Source of the DNA: UBA10427 sp003500135
GTDB taxonomy: Bacteria; Bacteroidota; Bacteroidia; Cytophagales; Cyclobacteriaceae
Direction: 5' to 3'
DNA length: 11,444 bases
Assembly (NCBI GenBank): GCA_963966275.1
Contig: CAWZYQ010000128.1
Span: 1-11,444 of the forward strand
Part shown: positions 1-4,758 of the stretch, in pieces
Position numbering within the stretch: the stretch's first letter is position 1
Layout of the letters: each line of letters opens with the position of its first letter
Translations under genes and position numbers: made by a program
Notes under the pieces: model-generated
Databases searched by the model: none
Seen by the model: the letters and a program-made list of their open reading frames with translations, nothing else
Told to the model about the DNA's origin: nothing

Positions 1-69
1 CCTCAGCCCACGGAAACGCACTTTTCGATTTTGACCGAGGAAAACAGGAAAAAGGATAGCAACTGAGGC
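1..69 (+). other. Left edge: possible 3' end of an upstream gene
   Basis: Two forward frames are open from the window edge. One runs to TGA at 64-66 and the other to TAG at 57-59. The second would end with residues ALFDFDRGKQEKG. Either could be the tail of a gene convergent with the barrel gene that ends at position 70. About 20 codons are too few to choose a frame or name a family. An inverted pair CCTCAG (1-6) and CTGAGG (63-68) is far apart and has no T-tract, so I do not call it a terminator. Confidence 0.2.
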
Positions 70-639
70 TTACCATTCATGCAATCCAATTGAGAGGCCT
101 GCAGAAAAGGATAAGGGTATATCGTCATTTACCCTGATAAACCTGTACCAGTATCCCATGCTATCATTTTGGCTCAAAGAAAAACCAACACCAAAATGCC
201 AGTCGACACGAAGGCTTTGCCACAGCAACTGCTCCCGGCCATATTGTAAAATAAGCGCACCAAAATATTCGGGCTTATCTTCGACTTTACCATCGGAAAC
301 GTTCCTTTTTTCAAAGCGACCTATCGTAAGCTCTGGCCTTACATACCACCCTAGGCAATTGGGAGGAGAAAGGTCAGGCCTGAGCGTATATTTTGGCCCT
401 GTGCTCAAAAAAATTCCTCTTTCATCGAATTTATGGTATGGCATCTGGATACCGGCCAAACCAAGATAAAAATCCCATCCCAAATACGGATTGATTCGCT
501 TTTCATAACCCAGGGTAATATTGCCGGTAAAGATGGAGAAAGGCTCTACTTTCAGGATATTTTTGCAATTTTCCTGCTGGCACAAAGCAGTTACCTGTAA
601 TAAGCACAGGCATATCAGAAAGACAGTTAACTTTTTCAT
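70..639 (-). CDS. Secreted outer-membrane beta-barrel-like protein (DUF3575-like)
   Basis: This encodes a 189-aa protein. Residues 1-20 look like a Sec signal peptide: a KK start, a hydrophobic stretch LTVFLICLCLL, and a probable signal peptidase I site after ALC (18-20). The mature part alternates short polar and hydrophobic segments, with glycines and aromatics at likely strand ends (for example NITLGYEKRI, GWYVRPELTIGRF, WHFGVGFSLS and the end SAGLSIGL). This fits a small barrel of about eight strands. The early motif NILKVEPFSIFTGNITLGYE resembles the opening of DUF3575-type Bacteroidota proteins. That resemblance is from memory of the family, not from a search. The function is unknown; an outer-membrane structural or porin-like role is inference. 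It is divergent from fabF with its own promoter (666-694), leaving a leader of only about 20 bases. Cys20 lacks a proper lipobox, so I do not call it a lipoprotein. Confidence 0.8.
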   Translation of the reverse strand: MKKLTVFLICLCLLQVTALCQQENCKNILKVEPFSIFTGNITLGYEKRINPYLGWDFYLGLAGIQMPYHKFDERGIFLSTGPKYTLRPDLSPPNCLGWYVRPELTIGRFEKRNVSDGKVEDKPEYFGALILQYGREQLLWQSLRVDWHFGVGFSLSQNDSMGYWYRFIRVNDDIPLSFSAGLSIGLHEW

Positions 640-665
640 GGCTTTCTAACTTGATATACGTTATT

Positions 666-694
666 CAAACTTATTGGTGAAAGTTCTCGTGCAA
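666..694 (-). promoter_or_regulatory. Promoter for the barrel gene
   Basis: Read on the reverse strand, the site is TTG (694-692), an 18-base spacer, then TAAGTTTG (673-666). The second box is a full match to the Bacteroidota -7 consensus TAnnTTTG. The predicted transcription start is near 660, about 20 bases before the ATG at 639. Confidence 0.6.
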
Positions 695-769
695 TATTTT
701 CCGTTTTGTAAAATGATGGTTATTGCCGATGTCCGGTACGAAGGTGAAATACGTTGTCGATACTTTATG

Positions 770-777
770 TATATTTG
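770..777 (+). promoter_or_regulatory. -7 promoter box for fabF
   Basis: TATATTTG matches TAnnTTTG exactly and lies 36 bases upstream of the ATG at 814. I see no clean TTG at the usual -33 distance, so only the -7 box is supported. The box also helps decide the start codon. The in-frame ATG at 754 lies upstream of it and would be outside a transcript starting near 782. Confidence 0.5.
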
Positions 778-813
778 AAGCAGGAAGACAATAGTAACCA
801 AATACCATCGATC

Positions 814-2058
814 ATGAATAAGCGAGTTGTAGTTACCGGGCTGGGTGCGGTCACTCCCCTGGGAAATGATATATCCACTTTTTGGCAAAATGTGGTGGAA
901 GGAAAAAGTGGCGCAGGAAGAATTACCCGATTTGACCCCTCTGCCTTCCGGACCCAAATTGCCTGTGAAGTCCGTGATTTCGACCCCACTCAATACCTTG
1001 ATCGCAACGAGATAAAAAGATCCGATCTCTTTACCCAATATGCCCTGCATGCTGCCGGACAGGCCATTGAAGATTCCGGTTTTGACCTCAACAATATGTC
1101 ACCTTTCGATGTTGGTGTGATCTGGGGTTCGGGCCAGGGTGGCATGGATACTTTTGAGAAAGAAGTGGGCGCCTTTAAAATGGATGAGCAAAACCCGCGT
1201 TTCAGCCCTTTCTTTATTCCAAAGCTCATCGTCAATATGGCCGCGGGAATGATCTCAATGAAATACGGCTTTATGGGCATGAGCTACGTTGCTGTATCCG
1301 CCTGCTCCACAAGCAATACCGCCTTGATGGATGCTATGAACTATATCAGAATGGGTAAGGCGAAAATTATTGTGACGGGTGGCTCTGAAGCGCCGGTAAC
1401 TACCGGTTCCATTGGTGGGTTTAGCGCGCTAAAGGCCATGTCGACACGGAATGAAGACCCGGAAGTAGCCTCCCGCCCCTTTGATACCCAGCGCGATGGA
1501 TTTCTAATGGGAGAAGGTGGCGGTGCGCTTATCCTCGAAGAATATGAACATGCAAAAGCAAGGGGGGCGAAGATCTACGCTGAAGTAGCCGGTTCCGCCA
1601 TGACCTCCGATGCTTATCATATGACAGCCTCACACCCCAAGGGCCTCGGCGCACTAAAGGCCATGCAGTTGGCAATGGAAGATGCACAGGTGAATGTGGA
1701 TGAAGTGAATTACCTGAATACCCACGCTACGAGCACGCCGGTTGGCGATATTAGTGAGACCTATGCCATACACAAACTGATTGGTGACGGTAAAAATCAA
1801 TTGCAAATCAGCGCTACCAAATCTATGACCGGTCATTTGTTAGGCGCTGCAGGTGCCGCGGAAGGGATCATATCAATTCTCGCTTTAAAAAATGGTGTTG
1901 TTCCGCCTACGATCAATACGGAAGAACTCGATCCGGCAATCCCCAATAACTTAAATATTGTGACCAGAGAAGCGCGGGAAATGCCATTGAAGGTTGCCAT
2001 GAGCAATACCTTTGGTTTTGGCGGGCACAATGCCATTGTGGTTTTTAAAAAGATATAA
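814..2058 (+). CDS. fabF: Beta-ketoacyl-[acyl-carrier-protein] synthase II (KAS II)
   Basis: This is a cytoplasmic condensing enzyme of type II fatty acid synthesis. It joins malonyl-ACP to a growing acyl-ACP, extending the chain by two carbons and releasing CO2. The 414-aa protein matches the family length (E. coli FabF is about 412). It opens with the typical KRVVVTGLGAVTPLG. The nucleophile Cys164 is in VSACSTSN, the catalytic histidines are His304 (NTHATSTPVGD) and His341 (SMTGHLLGAAG), Lys336 is in SATKSM, and the C-terminal glycine-rich loop is NTFGFGGHN. All active-site residues are present. I chose the ATG at 814 over the in-frame ATG at 754 because it gives the canonical N-terminus and lies after the -7 box at 770-777. 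No acpP, rnc or other fab gene is adjacent, so this may be a second paralogue in the genome. A role in a specialised acyl product cannot be excluded. Confidence 0.96.
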   Translation: MNKRVVVTGLGAVTPLGNDISTFWQNVVEGKSGAGRITRFDPSAFRTQIACEVRDFDPTQYLDRNEIKRSDLFTQYALHAAGQAIEDSGFDLNNMSPFDVGVIWGSGQGGMDTFEKEVGAFKMDEQNPRFSPFFIPKLIVNMAAGMISMKYGFMGMSYVAVSACSTSNTALMDAMNYIRMGKAKIIVTGGSEAPVTTGSIGGFSALKAMSTRNEDPEVASRPFDTQRDGFLMGEGGGALILEEYEHAKARGAKIYAEVAGSAMTSDAYHMTASHPKGLGALKAMQLAMEDAQVNVDEVNYLNTHATSTPVGDISETYAIHKLIGDGKNQLQISATKSMTGHLLGAAGAAEGIISILALKNGVVPPTINTEELDPAIPNNLNIVTREAREMPLKVAMSNTFGFGGHNAIVVFKKI

Positions 2059-2063
2059 TTCTC

Positions 2064-2092
2064 AAAGGCTGGTCGCTCAATGACCAACCTTT
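2064..2092 (+). terminator. Hairpin terminator or attenuator after fabF
   Basis: The left arm AAAGGCTGGTC (2064-2074) pairs with GACCAACCTTT (2082-2092) with one mismatch across a 7-base loop. It starts 6 bases after the fabF stop. The T-run is short and interrupted (TTTGGTTATT), so termination is probably partial. The downstream gene lacks a visible promoter and may depend on readthrough here. Confidence 0.5.
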
Positions 2093-2118
2093 TGGTTATT
2101 CCACAGTTTCTACAATAC

Positions 2119-2541
2119 ATGGAACGTGCAGCTTTTCATACAGAATATCCGATTGTATTTTACGATGGCAGTTGCCGTTTTTGTAACAATACGGTAAAGC
2201 TGGTCATAAAACTTGATCGACATGCCAACATTCGTTTTGCGGCACTGCAATCAGACCTGGCCACTCAATTGTTAAGCGATACACCTCATCTTCTTGAGGA
2301 TATGAAATCATTTATCCTGTGGGAAAATGGAACGGTTTATCTGAGAAGTGATGCGGCCATTAAGCTGGCTGCTTACCTTCCAAATCCCTGGAAAGCATTT
2401 CGCTTTTTTCGATTTGTTCCTCGATCTATCCGCGATGCCCTTTATGATGTCATTGCCCGAAACCGGTATAAATGGTTTGGCCGTTATGACGAATGTTTAG
2501 CGCCCACACCCGACATCAAAATGCGGTTTTTGGATATCTGA
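2119..2541 (+). CDS. DCC-family thiol-disulfide oxidoreductase-like protein (DUF393)
   Basis: The 140-aa protein carries the family signature near the N-terminus: FYDGSCRFCNNTV, with Asp16, Cys19 and Cys22 (DxxCxxC, a thioredoxin-like redox motif). The other family hallmark is near the end: ARNRYKWFGRYDECLAP. Members are predicted thioredoxin-fold proteins of unresolved function, so the oxidoreductase label is a family inference. I place the start at the ATG at 2119. An in-frame ATG at 2080 would put the start in the loop of the fabF terminator hairpin and add 13 residues unlike the family. The gene lies 60 bases after fabF with no convincing promoter between, so co-transcription is plausible. 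Its TGA (2539-2541) directly abuts the stop codon of the convergent xth gene. Confidence 0.88.
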   Translation: MERAAFHTEYPIVFYDGSCRFCNNTVKLVIKLDRHANIRFAALQSDLATQLLSDTPHLLEDMKSFILWENGTVYLRSDAAIKLAAYLPNPWKAFRFFRFVPRSIRDALYDVIARNRYKWFGRYDECLAPTPDIKMRFLDI

Positions 2542-3309
2542 CTAACGGAGCTCAATACCTACCGGACAGTGGTCCGAACCCATATATTCATTGAGTATAA
2601 ATGCGCCTTTTACCTGGGACATTAAAGATTCACTGACCAGGCAATAATCTATACGCCAGCCTACATTTTTGGCTCTTGCCCCGGCCCGGTAGCTCCACCA
2701 CGAGTATATATTTTCCTTTTCGGGATAAAAGTGCCTGAAACTGTCAACCAGCCCTGTTTCCGTGAAACGAGTGAATCCATCAATTTCCTTTTGTGTGTAA
2801 CCGGCAGATTTATTGTAGTTGGCCTTAGGCCGTGCAATATCGATCGGTTGGTGTGCCACATTAAAATCACCGCATACAATGACCGGTTTCTTGTTTTCCA
2901 GCTTTTTAAGATACTCCAGAAAGTCTTTATCCCATTGTGCCCTGTAATCCAGCCGTACGAGTTCACTTCCCGAATTGGGCACATAAACATTTATGACATA
3001 AAAGTCATTAAATTCAGCGGCAATCACCCTTCCCTCCTGATCGTGTTCTGAGATGCCCATATCGTATTGCACACTTAACGGTTTTGTTTTAGATAAAATG
3101 GCTGTACCGGAATAGCCTTTTTTTTCTTTTGATGCGTTGGCAATCACTTCGTAATGATCGGCCAGGCTTAAAACCTCTTTTACCTGCTGTTCCATAGCTT
3201 TGGTCTCTTGCAGACATAATATATCAGCATCCAGCGCTTTGATAGATTTCAGGAAATCTTTTTTCAGAATTGCGCGAATGCCATTCACATTCCACGAAAT
3301 GATTTTCAT
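2542..3309 (-). CDS. xth: Exodeoxyribonuclease III (AP endonuclease, EEP superfamily)
   Basis: This is a DNA base-excision repair enzyme. It cuts the backbone 5' to abasic sites and removes 3'-blocking groups and 3' nucleotides from duplex DNA, using a divalent metal. The 255-aa length fits the ExoA/Xth family (about 250-270). Visible active-site elements are Asn7 (ISWNVNGIR), Glu35 (LQETK), Tyr109 (NVYVPNSG), Asp148 and Asn150 (CGDFNVAH), Asp221 (WRIDYCLVS) and the terminal Asp246-His247 pair (GSDHCPVG). The WWSYRAGARAKNVGWRIDY segment is typical of bacterial Xth. No key residue is missing. A reverse-strand promoter candidate lies 70-100 bases upstream (3380-3410). The gene converges on the DCC gene with no gap, so the two transcripts should overlap unless one stops early. 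Confidence 0.96.
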   Translation of the reverse strand: MKIISWNVNGIRAILKKDFLKSIKALDADILCLQETKAMEQQVKEVLSLADHYEVIANASKEKKGYSGTAILSKTKPLSVQYDMGISEHDQEGRVIAAEFNDFYVINVYVPNSGSELVRLDYRAQWDKDFLEYLKKLENKKPVIVCGDFNVAHQPIDIARPKANYNKSAGYTQKEIDGFTRFTETGLVDSFRHFYPEKENIYSWWSYRAGARAKNVGWRIDYCLVSESLMSQVKGAFILNEYMGSDHCPVGIELR

Positions 3310-3379
3310 TGTAGTGTGTTTTTGGGTTGATCCATTTTGAATTCTGGTAATTAGGGAAAATTCCGTTTTATTATCGAGG

Positions 3380-3410
3380 CAAAAATGAAGTAGTTTGGGA
3401 TAAATTCAAA
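3380..3410 (-). promoter_or_regulatory. Promoter candidate for xth
   Basis: On the reverse strand, TTTG (3410-3407) is followed by a 19-base spacer and CATTTTTG (3387-3380), one mismatch from TAnnTTTG. The predicted start is near 3375, giving a leader of about 65 bases. It lies downstream of the 3441-3459 hairpin, so xth need not read through that terminator. Confidence 0.45.
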
Positions 3411-3424
3411 GAAGGTTTCCGATT

Positions 3425-3490
3425 AGTGTAAAAGAAAAAACCACCTCCGTTTGAGGTGGCCTTCTTTTTCCGCTATGAGAGTAGGCTAGT
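3425..3490 (-). ncRNA. Candidate small RNA of about 60-65 nt
   Basis: A complete transcription unit without an ORF lies on the reverse strand. A promoter (3526-3497) is followed about 30 bases after the predicted start by a perfect 7-bp GC-rich hairpin (3459-3441) and a T-rich tail. The predicted RNA starts near 3490, has an unpaired purine-rich stretch (GCGGAAAAAGAAGG) and ends in the hairpin. It could be a trans-acting small RNA. Alternatively it could be a terminated leader upstream of xth. I do not recognise it as a known RNA family. Confidence 0.4.
3441..3469 (-). terminator. Rho-independent terminator ending the candidate small RNA
   Basis: CCACCTC (3441-3447) and GAGGTGG (3453-3459) form a perfect stem with a 5-base loop. 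On the reverse strand the stem is followed by TTTTTTCTTTT (3440-3430), a strong T-tract. On the forward strand it is followed by CCTTCTTTTT, which is weaker. The main direction is therefore probably leftward. Confidence 0.75.
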
Positions 3491-3496
3491 GTGTTT

Positions 3497-3526
3497 CAAA
3501 GGTATATAATTTTATTTACATACCAA
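3497..3526 (-). promoter_or_regulatory. Promoter of the candidate small RNA
   Basis: Reverse-strand TTG (3526-3524), a 19-base spacer, then TACCTTTG (3504-3497), which matches TAnnTTTG perfectly. The spacing equals that of the xth promoter candidate. No ORF begins immediately downstream; the next structure is the hairpin at 3459-3441. Confidence 0.55.
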
Positions 3527-3623
3527 ATTTTCTACAGAATTAATTGAAAATTAATTTTTATGTACAATAATATCTAATCATTATTAAAAATGACATCTTA
3601 TATCCGATTGTATTTAAACCAAT

Positions 3624-3651
3624 AAAAAGGCGCTTCGAGAGCGCCTTTTTT
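3624..3651. terminator. Strong bidirectional terminator
   Basis: AAAAAGGCGCT (3624-3634) and AGCGCCTTTTT (3640-3650) are perfect 11-bp arms around TCGAG, with T-runs on both strands. On the reverse strand it would stop transcripts from the 3914-4459 gene, though 260 bases downstream of that stop codon. On the forward strand no recognised gene feeds into it. The A+T-rich stretch 3470-3623 between the two terminators has no gene I can support. Confidence 0.8.
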
Positions 3652-3717
3652 GGGTATTTACTCCAACATGCAACAAAATCGTATATATTCCGTCACCAAC
3701 TAAATCCGGAATTTGGG

Positions 3718-3912
3718 TTGTATGTGGGTAAAAAATCGATCATGATTGTCAGGTACCCTATTTTTGTACCAAATTTACCTGCAATCCTTAAGCATTCATG
3801 GCAATTTGAAATATATGAATGCTACCAGATCGATTATTGGCATATTGAATTCTTCCACGTGGGTTGTTCGCGGAAGATCAAAACAATTACCAATGCCTTG
3901 AAAGATCTTTGA
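3718..3912 (+). CDS. Small ORF of doubtful coding status
   Basis: This is a 64-aa ORF rich in Tyr, Trp, His and Ile (for example the segment IYECYQIDYWHIEFFHVG), with two cysteines and no recognised domain. It ends at TGA 3910-3912, one base before the stop of the convergent 3914-4459 gene. In its favour, no other gene occupies the space and its codons are not obviously random. Against it, there is no Shine-Dalgarno site or clear promoter upstream, and possible opposed promoter boxes (3759-3777) lie inside it. A later ATG at 3742 is an alternative start. It may be spurious. Confidence 0.22.
   Translation: MYVGKKSIMIVRYPIFVPNLPAILKHSWQFEIYECYQIDYWHIEFFHVGCSRKIKTITNALKDL
3759..3777. promoter_or_regulatory. 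Two opposed -7-like boxes
   Basis: Forward TATTTTTG (3759-3766) and reverse TAAATTTG (3777-3770) both match TAnnTTTG and nearly touch. They lie beside a GGTAC/GTACC inverted pair (3752-3756 and 3766-3770). For the reverse box the nearest TTG (3804-3802) is 24 bases away, slightly long. For the forward box no good -33 element is seen. If the reverse box is real, it would give an RNA of about 140 nt ending at the 3624-3651 terminator. Confidence 0.25.
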
Positions 3913-3913
3913 A

Positions 3914-4459
3914 TTATATCTGGGGAGGTGGTGTAGGCGCCTCTCCATATTTAGAAGAGTAATTGAAAATACTACCTGAAGCCATTAAACCATTTTGATC
4001 GGACACTAAGCTGTTCCATTCAAATTGGAAGTGTGCCATAAGAAAACCTGAGAAGGTAATTTTTAGTCCCAAAGGCGCCTCCTGGCGACCGGACTCTTCC
4101 GGATTGGCTATCTTTTTGATAAGTTTTTGAAAAGAATCTTGATAGTGGTCCATCTTGCGGTCGGCCACGTAGATGATATGCAATGTATCTTGTGTATAAC
4201 GCTGCTTTACAACCCGGTAGTTTTTACCGTTTAATTCAACTTTATGGTCTACTGCCTGATAACTCTCCTGAGCAGGCATATAGGGAAGTGAAATTGGGAT
4301 GGAAGTATACTCTAATGGCGTATTTGAAAATTCATCATTGACAATTTTTGAACGCCAGTCCTCATCCACCTGATGCATAGCCAGCTGGTGGAGCATATAA
4401 AATCCGGAATGGTAAAATCCGAATAGCAGCAATAATATGACGGCAAAAAACTGTCTCAT
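3914..4459 (-). CDS. Membrane-anchored periplasmic protein of unknown function
   Basis: This is a 181-aa protein. Residues 4-25 form one hydrophobic segment (FFAVILLLLFGFYHSGFYML), which is either a signal anchor or an uncleaved signal. The rest is polar and probably periplasmic. The middle reads as a small beta-rich domain (KVELNGKNYRVVKQRYTQDTLHIIYV), and the C-terminus is proline-rich (APTPPPQI). It reminds me of short Bacteroidota proteins with a similar 'NGxxYxxVKxxxxxDTL' stretch that sit near metal-related or TonB-dependent genes. That is recollection only, and no such genes lie here. It has no cysteine pair or histidine cluster that would argue for metal binding. It is divergent from acnA across 299 bases and has a possible promoter at 4478-4505. 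Confidence 0.75.
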   Translation of the reverse strand: MRQFFAVILLLLFGFYHSGFYMLHQLAMHQVDEDWRSKIVNDEFSNTPLEYTSIPISLPYMPAQESYQAVDHKVELNGKNYRVVKQRYTQDTLHIIYVADRKMDHYQDSFQKLIKKIANPEESGRQEAPLGLKITFSGFLMAHFQFEWNSLVSDQNGLMASGSIFNYSSKYGEAPTPPPQI

Positions 4460-4477
4460 GCTTAGTGGTTAACACTG

Positions 4478-4505
4478 CAAAGTAATAAAATAATCAGAAA
4501 TACGA
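4478..4505 (-). promoter_or_regulatory. Weak promoter candidate for the 3914-4459 gene
   Basis: On the reverse strand TCG (4505-4503), a 17-base spacer, then TTACTTTG (4485-4478). Each box has one mismatch to TTG and TAnnTTTG. The predicted start is about 15 bases before the ATG. Confidence 0.3.
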
Positions 4506-4513
4506 AATACTTA

Positions 4514-4560
4514 TTGGATGTATCCAAAATAATCCAAGTGTTTATTGATTATTTCAATAA
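4514..4560. promoter_or_regulatory. Overlapping inverted repeats between divergent genes
   Basis: Three dyads lie side by side: TTGGAT-GT-ATCCAA (4514-4527); AATAATC (4528-4534) with GATTATT (4547-4553); and TTATTGA (4542-4548) with TCAATAA (4554-4560). They lie upstream of the reverse-strand gene and about 200 bases upstream of acnA. Operator sites are possible. A+T-rich DNA makes some dyads by chance, and only the first has notable G+C. From 4561 to 4758 I find no clear -7 box for acnA. Confidence 0.3.
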
Positions 4561-4758
4561 TACATAAAACATTAAAATGTGTTTTTTGTGCTGGGCAAAA
4601 TTGTGAAAAAGAAAGATCATAACTGAAAAACTATTATTCTATAACACAAAACAAAAACAAACTGAACTGTATACTAAACCAGAATCGTGAAACCATGCGC
4701 CATTTATTAAGTTATTATATATAATTCTTTAGATGTAGAACAACCTAAAAATAAAACT

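Noticed and set aside
754..813. 20-residue N-terminal extension of FabF
   Set aside because: The ATG at 754 lies upstream of the -7 box at 770-777, and the extension is unlike FabF. MNKRVVVTG at 814 is canonical.
2080..2118. Earlier start for the DCC protein
   Set aside because: The ATG falls in the loop of the fabF terminator hairpin and adds 13 residues outside the family pattern.
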